Shown here: piece by piece, positions 30,494 to 42,249 of the stretch
Position numbering within the stretch: the stretch's first letter is position 1
How the letters are laid out: each line of letters begins with the position of its first letter
NCBI RefSeq assembly: GCF_900660655.1
Contig: NZ_LR215035.1
Location: 248,001 to 312,000 of the forward strand
Direction: 5' to 3'
Origin: Mycoplasmopsis anatis
GTDB lineage: Bacteria > Bacillota_I > Bacilli_A > Mycoplasmatales > Metamycoplasmataceae
Length of the DNA stretch: 64,000 nucleotides
Position numbers and translations under genes: made by a program
Notes under the pieces: generated by a model
Told to the model about the DNA's origin: nothing
Database searches by the model: none
Seen by the model: only the letters and a program-made list of their open reading frames with translations

Positions 30494-33067
30494 TTAATGA
30501 GTATAATCATTAACACCATTAAACGTTTGTTCTTCAGGATTGTTAACAGCCCAAAAGCGTCTGTTGATTCTTCTTTGAATTCCTTTTTCTCTGATGTTAT
30601 TAAAGAAATATTGTAAACCTGGAATTATAAATAAAATAATTAAGTTAAGAATAATCATTGATACTAAGAATACTAATGGTATTCAAAGATTAATTGTTCC
30701 TACAAATGAAACTGCAAACATAATTACGCTAGCAATTAATTGAATAAAGAATAATTTAATATTTTGTTTAACAAATGAAATAACAGAAGTGTTGTATAGT
30801 TGAGTTAAATCTTTACTTGTTAAAACCTTTTTATTTGTAAATAAATAATTTCTAATTTCATTTGAGTTAATTAAATTATTAAAGATTGTAATTAGTGAGA
30901 TTATAAATATTACTGAAATGAGTAATAAAATATGATTGTTTATTTGAATGTGTAATAAATTAGTTATAGCTATTACGCTTAAAATAACTAAAGAAATTGA
31001 TATTAATAAAGTTAATAAATTTGCTCAATTTGTTCTTATTAAAGTATAAAAAGCAGTAATACCTAAGATTATTCCTATACTTATAAACGTACTTTTAATT
31101 ATATTTATATTAAAAGTGTTGTTTGTTATAAAATAATCTAATTTTAACATTCCAAAGTTAACTCTTAATTGATTTATTAAATTGCTTATATCAAATTGAT
31201 TTTCAAAGTTAATTTTAATTAAATAGTTAAGTGACTCTTTTTCAGTTAACATTATTAATGAATCTTGAACTTTAGGTAAGTCAGAACTATTTAATATAAA
31301 CTCATTAATTTTTTGAGCAGTGTTATAAGTTATATAGTTTTGATTAATTGCATCACTTTGAATAATTAAAGTTGAACCTGATATGAAATCACTTGTAGTA
31401 TTAAATGCTAAGAAAAATTCTTGTTTTACTAAACCTACTGTAATAATAACAATTACAGAAATTAGTAAAACTATAGCAAAAATTATTGAAGAAATTTTGA
31501 ATGACTTAATAAAATTAAATGATTTAACTTTATCATTAATTAATTTAGCATTAGCTTTTGAGAGGTTTATACCAAAATATTTTTGTTTATTATCAAAGTA
31601 ACCGGTTGAAACTAATAAACTTGATGTTATACGAGTAATTAAAATTGAAGTTATTAATCCTGCCACAATTGTGATAATCAAAGGAATAGAAAATTCTCTA
31701 ATATTTGCAGTACCAAAGTAAAACAATATAAACGACACAATAAGGATTATTATATTTGAGTCAACACAATGTTGTAATGTATCACGATTTGCGTTTCTAA
31801 ACGCTTTTTTAACACTATCACCTAAATAGATGTTGTTTTTGATCTTTTGAAAGGTTTGAATATGAATATTACTTACATAAATTATTCCAGTAATCATTGA
31901 TAAATATAATAACGGACTGTAATCACCTCTTAGTAAAATAAACATCATTAGAACTATTGTAGTATATAATGCAAGTGAAATGGTTGAAATTGCTCCAAGA
32001 ATTCCATAATTAACAATCATTAAAATTGAAATAAATGTAACTGCTAATACAATTGAAACAATAAAACCTATAATAGGTAAATTTGAGTGATCGTTTTGAA
32101 TATATGAACTAGAAACTAATTCAAGTTTATAATCTGATAAAGAATAGTTTATATCATCTCTTAGAGAAATAGCATAATTGTAATTATTGTTTAATAACTT
32201 AAAAGTAAAAGATGAATATTGTGAAAAGTATGAAATTTCTTCAACTCCGATTAAGAAACGTTCCGCATCAAAATCTGCTGATTTTAACACACTAGGTTTA
32301 GTTACTTTTGAATTAGTATTTGAATCAAGAACTTCTTGTGTTGATTTATTGCCAACGTGAACAAAATTGTATAAATTATGACCACTTTCTTCCCAATCTG
32401 CTGAATATTTTTTAGTAAGTTCATATAACTTATCTAAATTTCTTCATATTAAAATTTTAGGATCTTTTTTGCTTTGGATATATTGAAGAGCTTTATTAAA
32501 TTCTAGTTGAGACTCTGAATTTTTATATTCAAGAATAATGTGACTGTTATCATTAGTTGTTAAGTCAGCTTTTGCACTTTGACTTTGGAATGGAGGGGTG
32601 TAGCGATATGGATCATTATTATTAAAATTATCATTTACACTAAAAAGACCATCTCTAAAAAGAATTTTCCCATCAATATCCGTAATGGTAATTAAAGGTT
32701 TTTCAATAATATTTTTAGCATAGATTTCTTTAAGTGAATCATTAAATAAACCTGACTGATTAATTGTGATTATCCCATTTTCATTTGGAACAACACTAAT
32801 ACCAGAGAATTGATTAGAACTAATTCTGTTGTGAATTGAATCAGCAATTTTATTTGTTTCCTCTTTTGTAGTAGCATTACCTTCTTTTTCGGTTTTAACT
32901 ATTGTTTGAATTCCAGAGCCATATTCAATGGAATTTCTTACCCCTTTAGTAGATAAAAAAACACCACCAAAAATTATGGTCGCAATTGATGCGATAAATA
33001 TTAAAATAGTTAATGTTATTCTTTTTCAATTATTTAATTTAAAGAATTCTTTTATTTTATTATTCAT
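30494..33067 (-). CDS. secDF: Fused protein-export membrane protein SecDF
   Basis: 857 aa, about 12 membrane helices. The N-terminal helix is followed by a large outside domain (about 60-340). The SecD helix block contains the family's loop as GDSVKKAFRNANRDTLQHCVDSNI. The SecF half starts at about residue 515 with NFIKSFKISSIIF, its P-domain begins ...SDFISGSTLIIQ, and more helices follow. It assists SecYEG export using the proton gradient and fits the many exported lipoproteins here. Conserved Asp/Arg positions are less clear than in enterobacterial SecD, so the family is divergent. It begins 40 nt after the upstream lipoprotein gene. Confidence 0.88.
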
Positions 33068-33107
33068 ATTATAAATGTTAACATATTAATTAATTTATGG
33101 TAGTGTT

Positions 33108-34613
33108 TTAAATGTTTTTGTATCCTTTAAAGCCACTTATTTCAAAAGTGATTTGTTTAGTTTTCTGATCAATTAAACTTTGATTATTATTGTTTAATAA
33201 ATCTATATTAAAAAATATTTTTCCCGGAATTGACTTGTCTAGATTAAAGTTAAGAAATTTAACTTCTGTTAGATAATTTTCAATATTTTTTGGTGGAAAA
33301 TATTGAATAACCTCTTTATATACTTGAAATTGAATAAACTTAATGCTTTCAGGCATATAGTTGATAAATTCATAAGCTTCAATTTCATTCATTTTTTTGT
33401 TATTAAATACTAAAAGGTTATCTTTGTATTTATCAAAAGTTTCAATAAGTATTTGACTGAGTTTTTCTCTTACAAATTCATTAGGATCATTATTAAACTT
33501 AATTGAAGTAGTGGATGGATATGAAAATCTTATATTATTACTGTCTTTATAACCATTGAAAAGATGATAATGATTTGTGAAATTTATTGAATTTCAGTCA
33601 TAATATTGAACTTCTCCATTGTTTTTTGTTACTATAACTGTGAAAAAATAATCTTGAAACATCTCTTTGGTTAAACTAGTTTTATTTGGTTTAAAAATTA
33701 GTTTGTAACTTTTGTCGATATTTTTTCTATATTCAGGAACTTCTAATTCAACACTTTGACTAAAATCCGAAATAAGTTTTATAAAAGTAAGAAGGTTGTA
33801 TGAATTTCTTGGATTATCAACAAGTGAATCAAAATTGATAATATTGAATCTTTTATCTGAAAAATTCATTTTAATATCAGAAAGATATTCATTAAATCTA
33901 ACTTTGTTATCTATATCCTCAAAATTGTAATTATTATTTACATATTTATAACTAAAGAATCCTTTTAAATAAAATTCATTATCAATGCTTTTTCCATTAA
34001 GCTCAATTTTAAATTTTATAGCTGTATTATCTTCGATGGAGTGGATGTCTTTAATTTTCACATTGAAGTTTTGATTTTTTGAATCTATTGAGTATCTATT
34101 TAAGTTTAATGCAATCAAATTTTCTAGATAAAAAATTTGTTCAGTATTGTTTAGATAACTAATACTTCTGATATTCTTTATATCTATTAAATTTGGGTAA
34201 ATTCTTTTATAGTAATCATAGTTATCATAAATATCATAAATTATCAGTTGAATCTCAGGTAAGAAGTTTTCATTGTTATATAAATCATTTTTTATTTTAT
34301 TTCTTCTTAATAGAGAAGAATGAATTAAATCGTTTTCTGAATATGACTTGATTATAGTAGCAAAAGTAGTTGATATATAGTTAAGATTTTTATTATTTTT
34401 AATGAATTTATTGATTTTCTCGTGATCTGTCTCATTAAATATTGAGCTAAATTCCACTCTATTATTAAGTGTATATAGTTGATTCTGTGTAAAAATTTTA
34501 TAATCAAAATTATCAGCAAATACATTTTTTTGTTGATAACAACTCACTAAAACTGTTGGGGTAGTTAAACTAAAAAATGCAAGACTACCAAATATAAATG
34601 ATTTAACTCTCAT
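33108..34613 (-). CDS. Predicted surface lipoprotein upstream of secDF
   Basis: 501 aa; signal peptide RVKSFIFGSLAFF with lipobox LVSC, mature N-terminus CYQQKN. The mature protein is Asn/Asp/Tyr-rich with no recognised domain. UGA Trp codons lie in the middle part. No ribosome site precedes the ATG at 34613; a perfect TATAAT lies 7 nt before it (34626-34621), so the transcript is probably leaderless. It is co-directional with secDF (40-nt gap). Confidence 0.78.
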
Positions 34614-34777
34614 GATTTTAATTATATATTATTTAATAATTTAATATATTAAGCAGAAATAAGATGTTTTACATAATTTATTCAATATTCTATAAAAATG
34701 AAAACAATATTCATATATTGACTTCGAAAATTATTAAAAAATTATTAAAAATTAAAAATGTATTATAATTAAATTAT

Positions 34778-34853
34778 GCGTCGTTAGCTCAGCCGGTAGA
34801 GCAACTGGCTCTTAACCAGTGGGTCACAGGTTCGAACCCTGTACGACGCACCA
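34778..34853 (+). tRNA. tRNA-Lys (CTT)
   Basis: 76-nt cloverleaf with encoded CCA. The acceptor GCGTCGT pairs with ACGACGC. The anticodon arm CTGG-CTCTTAA-CCAG gives anticodon CTT, and the T-arm has GGTTCGAACCC. A TATAAT -10 box lies at 34764-34769. A T-run follows the CCA. Confidence 0.96.
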
Positions 34854-34888
34854 TTTTTTTTATTTAAATTTTTGTCATTATAATAAAA

Positions 34889-34910
34889 ATTTATACCGTA
34901 GGGTATAAAT
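34889..34910 (-). terminator. Terminator of the replication-fmt operon
   Basis: 9-bp perfect stem ATTTATACC / GGTATAAAT around GTAG, T-rich tail on the minus strand, 10 nt after the fmt stop. Confidence 0.75.
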
Positions 34911-34919
34911 TTCAAGATC

Positions 34920-35765
34920 CTATTTTTTTATAAGATTTACTCTTTTTTTAGATTCATATTGATAATCGTAAACATAAATTGATTTATCAATACATTTAAT
35001 TTCTATAGCGTTTTTAATTGGATTAATTGAAGCGTTAAAAAGTTTAACTCTTTTGTCGTTTATAAATGTGAAAGCACCCGGATTTGAACTATAAGCTTTA
35101 ATTTTGTTTATTACTTGCTTAGCTGTATTATTAGGATTAATCTCAGCTTCATCCTTAGTTAATTTTGGAGCTAAAATTACTTGTGAAGTATCTTGAACTA
35201 ATTCAGTGAATTTGCCTTCAAAGACTTCAACAAGTCATTGAGTAATATTTTTTGCAGATAGAATACTTAATTTATTAAAAAGCGTATCGCTTGTATCATT
35301 TTCTTCAATATTAATTTCTGCTGATTTAAGGATATTTCCAGCGTCCATTTCTTTAACCATATAAATTAGATTTATTCCAGTTTTTTTATCTCCATTTAAA
35401 AGTGAATGTTGAATTGGAGCTGCACCACGATATTTAGGTAACAAGGAACCGTGAATATTTAGTGCTGCTTTTTTTGGGAGATTTAGTATTTTTTCAGGAA
35501 TATATTGTCCAAATGCTGCAGTAAGTAAAAAATCAAATTCTAATTTATTTAATTCCTCATAGATTTCAGAAATTTTATTAGGTTGGTAGCATTTAATATT
35601 GTATTTATCTGCAAGTAATTTTGTTGGAGTTGCAATTAATTTATATCCTCGATTTGCCGGTTTATCAGGCTGAGAAACAATAGCAACAACATCGAAATTT
35701 TTAATAACTTCCTCAAAAATTGCCACGGAAAATTCGGGTGTACCTGCAAGAACAACTTTAATCAT
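34920..35765 (-). CDS. fmt: Methionyl-tRNA formyltransferase
   Basis: 281 aa. It formylates initiator Met-tRNA with 10-formyl-THF (made by FolD). The catalytic core has NIHGSLLPKYRGAAP (with the Asn-His pair) and MDAGNIL; the N-terminus AGTPEFSVAIFEEV is typical. UGA Trp codons join the core to the C-terminal OB domain. The ATG at 35765 follows AAAGGAGAG and overlaps dnaI by 8 nt. The last gene of the dnaE operon. Confidence 0.94.
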
Positions 35766-36687
35766 CACTCTCCTTTGTTTCTATTGTTTTGTAAATATTA
35801 ACTTCAATTATTTTAATTAATTTATCAATTTTAATTGTTTCCATTGTTGAATCATTTTTGGAACTTTTTTGGATTCTTTGAAGATAATTTTGTTTTAATT
35901 GAATTAAGTTTAAGGTACTGCTAAAAAATGTCGGTAATTTCATTTTCATTCTATATTCTAAAATTTTAAGTAATACATTAGTCGCAAACCAGGTCGAACC
36001 TTCTTCCATTCCTAAATCTTCAAGAAATAAATAATTAACATTTGACAGATTTTCGATTAAAAATTCTACAGTTTTAACCTCGCTAAATTTGTTTTGACTT
36101 TTATTAAATATATCGATACATTCTGTGTAAATATTATTTACTGGAATAAATGCAATTTTCACATTATCTTTATTTACTATCCTAGCTATATAAGACATTA
36201 TTGCACTTTTACCACTAAGAATACCACCATGAATATAAAGTCAATTCTTAGAAGCGGTATTAATATTTTTTAAATAGTTAGTTAATTGATTTCAATTTGT
36301 TGAATCAATATATTTATTAATTAACTCTATAACGTCAATTTGATATAAAGGTTCCCCTAGTTCTTTGTAAACTAAATTTTTTAGTAATTCTACGCTAGCT
36401 CTTAAATCATCTGAAGCGTAACGTTCGAAGAAAACAATTTTTTTAGTCATTGGGTCACGTTCAAAATCGGTAACGGTAATTTTATTGGTATTTTGTTTAC
36501 TTTCACTAATCATGCGAGATAATTCTATAATAAAAAAAGCAATCTCTTTGTCGCTAAGATTGTATTTTTTAATTTTAGGTTTTAGATAGTTATTATTTTT
36601 AATTTCTTCAACTATTTTAGAGTGATCAAAAGTATGTTTTTGAGAAATTTTATTCAATTCTTTCTGAAATAAATCTTGCTTATTCAT
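35758..36687 (-). CDS. dnaI: Primosomal protein DnaI / DnaC-like helicase loader
   Basis: 309 aa AAA+ protein that loads the replicative helicase. The N-terminal part (about 1-110) is the helicase/ssDNA-interacting region. The Walker A motif is HGGILSGKS (GxxxxGKS form), and the Walker B-like segment is NYLFLEDLGMEEG. A UGA Trp precedes the P-loop. The ATG at 36687 has a perfect GGGAGG site. Position after the DnaB-like gene matches the Firmicutes dnaB-dnaI pairing. Confidence 0.85.
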
Positions 36688-36730
36688 AAAACCTCCCATA
36701 ACCTATTTTAATTATATATAAAATATCTAA

Positions 36731-37693
36731 TTATTCGTTCATCAAAGAGCACATTTTAATGAATGCATCAACAAGTTGAATATCATTTTTAAATTTACCA
36801 TGAAGATACTTTTCACAAGTTTCATCATCTATTATATAGTTATTATATTTAATCTCATTGAGTAATTTAATAGTTTTTCTAAAATCTACTTTATCATTAT
36901 TTTCTAGATATACATATAACATAGCTAAATTAGTTACTTTAGATAAGTTTAATATTGAATTTAGTTTAATAATTTTTTCTCTAACAGAATCTTGAAGGTT
37001 AAAAGTATTGGTGAGTTGACAATAAAATTCCTCGCAAGTTAATTCTTTAGTTGCTTTATAGTGGTTGCTATTTTTTATTACACCAATTTCAAATTGAGTT
37101 TGATAACTTTTGCTTGAGTCTCACACTTTTGAAGTGTTTTCTTTAATTTGTGCACCTGCTTGAACTAGTAATTCAGTAACTTTTGATTTAGTTTCGCTTT
37201 GTAAACTAAACATTTCATGGAATGATGCCGAAATATTAACTAATGTTTCATTACCTTTAAATGTATTATTGTTTGTTAAATTTACTACACGTTCATAATT
37301 TACTTCACCAATATTATTTTTAATTAATCTTGGAATGAACGCGTTTTTGATCATTTGAGCTGATGAAAGAGGTTTGAATAAAACAAATATAGTTCTAGAT
37401 TCTTTTGAGTCACTATGAGTTTCTATTAATGAAACTGATTCGAGTTTTTGTCTTGCTTCATTTAATTCATCCATTGATATATTTAAATATAAGGATAAAG
37501 TATCATAAGTAAAAGTTGAATCATATTTATCCTTATTGAAAATTAAATCATATAAAAATTCATAAAGTAAAACAGTAGTAGCTCCTAAAAAGCTAGTGTA
37601 AAAAAGACGCAGATTTCTTAAATCTTCGCTGGCAATTTGTTCCCCCCTATAAATTCTGAAAAATGAATAAATCAATTTAGAATTTGCGTCCAT
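36731..37693 (-). CDS. dnaB: DnaB/DnaD-like replication initiation protein
   Basis: 320 aa. The gene resembles the Gram-positive DnaB primosome/membrane-attachment protein with winged-helix N-terminal part (FYTSFLGATTVLLYEFLYDLI, then SMDELNEARQKLESVSLIET) and a helical C-terminal part like a DnaD domain. It has no ATPase motif, so it is not the replicative helicase. The assignment leans on the fold pattern and on being directly before dnaI. The start has a GGAGG site. Confidence 0.75.
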
Positions 37694-37726
37694 TTTAGCC
37701 TCCGTTTTAATCGTTGTGATTTTATT

Positions 37727-38299
37727 TTAATTCAGTATGTTGTTATCGATTAAAAATTTTTTAATAAGTTCTGTGTTTTGATGATTATATTCATAGATAT
37801 TAACAATATCAATATTCATAAAAAGTGTATTTTTAGCTAAAAAACTAGCATTTTTATTGTTTAATGCGTCAAAAAAAGAGTTATCCACATTTCTTTTTTT
37901 TCTTTGAAGATCTAATTTTTCAGTGCTTGGAACCACGTTTATTACTTTATTAAAAAAAGTTAAAAAATTGATGTTTTTTGACACTAAAACGGGTATTTCT
38001 GCAAAATCATATTTTTGTGTTTTAAAATGTGAAAAAATATGTGGAAATACCATATCTTCGATTGTATATATATATTCAAAATTTTCTCTTATTTTTTGTT
38101 TTAGAAATTCTTTAGAAATTTTGTTATTTTGTATAACCAAATCGCCAAAAACTTTTCTAAAATTATTCTTTATTTCATCATTTTTTTCGTAAAGAAAATT
38201 AACGTATTCATCAGAAATAAAAACCTTATATCCCATCTCTTTAAGTTGGTTAACAAAAAAAGTTTTACCTGATGCTACTTCTCCTATTATCGCTACCAT
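37727..38299 (-). CDS. coaE: Dephospho-CoA kinase
   Basis: 190 aa P-loop kinase for the last step of CoA synthesis. The P-loop is GEVASGKTFF; the adenylate-like motif KVFISDEYVN carries the DxD-like position, and a lid RKKRNVD follows VVPS. It is divergent compared with non-mollicute CoaE. It begins 1 nt after the exonuclease stop. The operon position (exonuclease-coaE-dnaB-dnaI) supports the call. Confidence 0.83.
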   Translation of the reverse strand: MVAIIGEVASGKTFFVNQLKEMGYKVFISDEYVNFLYEKNDEIKNNFRKVFGDLVIQNNKISKEFLKQKIRENFEYIYTIEDMVFPHIFSHFKTQKYDFAEIPVLVSKNINFLTFFNKVINVVPSTEKLDLQRKKRNVDNSFFDALNNKNASFLAKNTLFMNIDIVNIYEYNHQNTELIKKFLIDNNILN

Positions 38300-38300
38300 A

Positions 38301-39179
38301 TTAACTCATTTCTATAATATTTAATATTTGATTTAATTCTAATTCTTTAAGGGTTTTAGTCCCACTTTTATCCAATTTGAATTTATAATCATCATCATTT
38401 TTAGAAATTTCTTGAACTTGAGTGTTAATTATAGCTAATTTCTTACACACAATTCCACTTTCAATATCATTTTTTATCTTTAATGAAATAGAAGGTGATA
38501 AATTATTTAAATTTTGGAGAATATTTTCTAAACTACCATATTTATTAATTAGCTTAATAGCGGTTTTTTCGCCAATACCCTTTATTCCATGCAAATTATC
38601 TGAACTATCACCTGCTAGTCCTTTAAAATCTGGAATTTGAAATGGTTGTATTTCATAAATCTCTTTGAAATTATCATCAGTTATTATTGCATAATCTTTA
38701 ATTTTATTATCCTTAAAAATTACTGTAGTATCTTTTGAAACAAGTTGTAATAAATCTTTATCTCTTGAGTAAATCATTTTTTGACCGCTTAAATTTTTTG
38801 AGAGGGTACCAACTAAATCATCTGCTTCATAACCTACTAATTCATTGTGTTGAATATTTAACTCACTCAAAATTTGTTTTACATGATTAAATTGAATAAA
38901 AATTTCTTCAGGAGCTTTTGAACGTCCATCTTTATATTCTGGGTAAATATCATGTCTTTTTGTTTTACCTGGAGCATCAAAAGCTATGAAAATATGTGTT
39001 GGATTTAATGAGTTTATTAAATTGAATAAAATCATAAAAAACATATGAGTTCCATTGGTTGGAACTCCTTTTGTGCTTGACATTATATATCCATTTGGTG
39101 AATATGTTCCATAAAAACTCTGGAACATTAAATAATTACCATCAACTAGTAAAATTTTGTTTTTTTCATTACTCTTCAT
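38301..39179 (-). CDS. 5'-3' exonuclease (PolA-type N-terminal domain, stand-alone)
   Basis: 292 aa, no polymerase domain. FEN-family acidic motifs: VDGNYLMFQSF, AFDAPGKTKRHDIYPEYKDGR, VGYEADDLVGTL, SRDKDLLQL, GLAGDSSDNLHGIKGIGEKTA (helix-hairpin-helix). It likely removes RNA primers in lagging-strand synthesis. It overlaps dnaE by 11 nt. Confidence 0.94.
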   Translation of the reverse strand: MKSNEKNKILLVDGNYLMFQSFYGTYSPNGYIMSSTKGVPTNGTHMFFMILFNLINSLNPTHIFIAFDAPGKTKRHDIYPEYKDGRSKAPEEIFIQFNHVKQILSELNIQHNELVGYEADDLVGTLSKNLSGQKMIYSRDKDLLQLVSKDTTVIFKDNKIKDYAIITDDNFKEIYEIQPFQIPDFKGLAGDSSDNLHGIKGIGEKTAIKLINKYGSLENILQNLNNLSPSISLKIKNDIESGIVCKKLAIINTQVQEISKNDDDYKFKLDKSGTKTLKELELNQILNIIEMS

Positions 39180-42141
39180 AATATATTTCCTTGCAATCTA
39201 GAATTTTGAGTTTACCAGTGTAACTTCTACTTAATAAAAAGCTATAAATCTTATCTTTTTTAGGTATAGTTTCAAATTTTTTAAAATTATTTTCCACAAC
39301 TCAAGCACTATCGGTTAAGGTTGAGTCCTTGATAGTAATCATCACTAAACCTCTACTAAAAATTTGTTTTACTTCTAAAACTAAAGCAGTAACTCAGTTC
39401 TCTGATTTATTAATTAGTTTGTTTAGTTTATAATTAGTTTCATAATTCAATGTTGGTACAGCATTATAAATATTACCCAAGAATTCATTTTCATTTTTAG
39501 ATTCTTCTTGAAAATCAGCAGGTAGAACTTCAATAAAGTCTTCAAAGTAATTACCATCTTTATCAACTCTAATAACTTTATGTAAATCAATTAACTCTAA
39601 AATTCTTTGGTAAGTATCACCAGCGTAATCTTTTAGTGAACTAGAAAACATTTTTCAGAATTCTTTAAGAGTTTCGAAATAATTTAATAAAGTGTTTTGA
39701 TTTCCAAATTCTCTAAATACACTAGATTTTATTAACACTTCAAAAACTGAGTCTGAAACACCTGAATTTCTTAATCTGAAGTAAGCTTCAGAAAAAGTGT
39801 TGTATTTTTTATAGAGCGCCCTGTCATATAATATTTTTTCTACTGCACTATTTCCTACTTTTTTTATTAATATAAATGGTAGGTATATACCATTTTTGGT
39901 CGCAACAGCTTCAAATGATGAATGATTAATTTCTGGTGAATTAACCTTAATATTTTGTTGAATACACTCTTCTACATACTTATTAACATCAGCTTGAGAA
40001 CTACCTGAATTAGTAATTAATGCTTTATAGAAAATTTCTGGATATCTAACTTTGTAATATGCCATCTTGAATGTTATCATCGCATATGCTACTGCATGAG
40101 CTTTATTAAATCCATATGAAGCAAATTTTTCTATTTTATTATAAATGGTTTCACTAGTGTGTGGGTCAATATTATTATTTTTTGCTAAATCATTGAAGAA
40201 AGTTTTATACTGTTCCATTTTTAATAAGTCTTTTTTAGAAATGGTTCTTCTTAAAATATCAGCTTGTCCAAAACTCATTCCAACAAGTTTTTGTGCAATT
40301 TGCATAATTTGTTCTTGGTAAACAATAATTCCAAATGTTTCTCGAACTATTTCATCATAAATGGGGTGGATTAATTCGATTTTATTTGGATTTTTTTTAT
40401 TTAAAGCATATTCTTTAATGTATTCCATTGGACCAGGTCTAAAAAGTGAAATGATAGCAAAAAGATCGTTGAAAGTGTCGATCCCAACATTTGAAATAGT
40501 GCGTTTCATTCCCGGACTATCAATTTGGAAAATACCTTGTGAAAGTGTTGAATTTAAGCACATTAATGTTTTTTGATCTGAATAGATATTTGGTGTTGTT
40601 GATGCTATATAATCAAAACAGTTTTCATAATTTAGGTCTTTTTCAATATTTTGAATTATAGTTAAAGTTTTTAAGCCTAAAAAATCTATTTTTATTAATC
40701 CAAATTTCTCAATATAGTCAAGAGTTAAGTCGACTTGATTTATTTTTTCAGTTGAAAATGAAATTGGCATAATATCAATTATTGGAGTATCAGATATAAT
40801 AATTCCAGCTGGATGAACACCTTTTTGGCGAGGTAAACCTTCGATATTTTTTGATAATTCTAGTAATTTAGGATATTTTTCAATAGCTATTCTGAAACGA
40901 GAATTATTTTGATATCCTTCTTCAATACTTTGACCATCAGCAAGAGTTTTAGATATTTTATCAATTTCACTCAAGTTAATATTTAAAACTCTTCCAACAT
41001 CCCGAATTGAGTTTTTAGCCCCCAGGGTTTGAAATGTTGTAATTAACGCGCAATTTTCAATTCCATATTTATCAACAATATAGTTTATTACTTCTTCTCT
41101 TCGATTATCCTGGATATCAATATCAATATCAGGTAAGCTGACACGTTCTGGGTTAAGAAAACGTTCAAAATATAAATTGTATTGTAAAGGATTAACCTCT
41201 GTTATTTTTAATAGGTATGAAATAAGAGAACCTGATGCACTTCCACGACCAGGTCCGACTGCTATTCCATTTTGTTTTGCTCAATTAACAGCATCAGCGA
41301 TAATTAAAAAATAATCAATAAAATCTAGCTTTGAAATAGTTTCTAATTCATAATTAATTCTTTGGTTTATTATTTCAATTGAAAAATTCTTTAAGCTTAA
41401 AATTCTGTCATTTAAACCTCTATCAATTAATTCGATAATTTTTTTGTATGATTCTTCTCTAGTTTTAAATAGCTTAGCAATTCTAGGTTTATTTGATGGA
41501 AATTCAAGGGAAATTTGTGAAACTAAATTTAAGGTATTATCAATTACTTTCTGATCTAATCCATTTTGATCAATTTCAAAATAATCACTATTTTGAAAAA
41601 TTAGCTCAGCATTAGTACTTGAGTTTATTTTACGTAATGTAATTAAAGTTTCAGTTTCACTACTAAAGAGCATTTCTCTAGTTGGTGCATAAATTGTGTT
41701 TTCAAAAATAGCCACTTTATTGTTATAGTAAAAATTAGTTAATTTTGGTGCAGCAATTTTATTAGCAAAAAACCCATTCTCCAAATGATCAATAACAAAA
41801 ATATCATCAGATTCTAACATTTCGACGGTTATGGTAACAGCTTTTGAAATTAAGTAATTTATTTGATAAATTTTATGCAATCCGTCTTTATTTTTTGCAT
41901 GCAAAATTACTTTAACTCCATTTAACTCAATTTCCAAACCAATCAAAGGAGTAATTTTATATTTTTCACATAAACTTAAAAAATGACCTAAACCATATAA
42001 ACTATTTTTGTCGGTTAGAGCTAAAAACTTAGCGTTTTTTTTAGCCGCCAATTTAAATAGTCTTTCTAGTCTAATGGTTGAGTTTAAAAAAGAATATTCA
42101 GAATTTGAATGTAAAAAAACAAAAGGATTATTATTTAACAT
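39169..42141 (-). CDS. dnaE: DNA polymerase III alpha subunit
   Basis: Replicative polymerase of the C family, 990 aa. The N-terminal PHP domain begins FVFLHSNSEYSFLNST, with further histidines less conserved. The palm motifs are GPGRGSASGSL and SLPDIDIDIQDNRRE. The third-carboxylate region and FNKAHAVAYAMI are present, followed by HhH and OB-type C-terminal domains. UGA Trp codons at 39652, 40975 and 41278 regions would split it under the standard code. First gene of the dnaE-exo-coaE-dnaB-dnaI-fmt operon. Confidence 0.95.
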
Positions 42142-42220
42142 ATCTATATTTTAATTCAGTTTAACTATTTTTATATGAATATAAAAATATTTATATGTGT
42201 AAAGTGCAAAATAAACCATA

Positions 42221-42241
42221 AAAAAATGGACAGATGTCCAT
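42221..42241 (-). terminator. Terminator of the OppF-like gene
   Basis: ATGGAC / GTCCAT stem with AGAT loop and a T-run on the minus strand, 9 nt after the stop. Confidence 0.75.
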
Positions 42242-42249
42242 AATTATTT

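Noticed and set aside
34889-34910. Perfect hairpin after tRNA-Lys as a riboswitch or small RNA
   Set aside because: Its position 10 nt beyond the fmt stop with a T-rich minus-strand tail is fully explained by a terminator.
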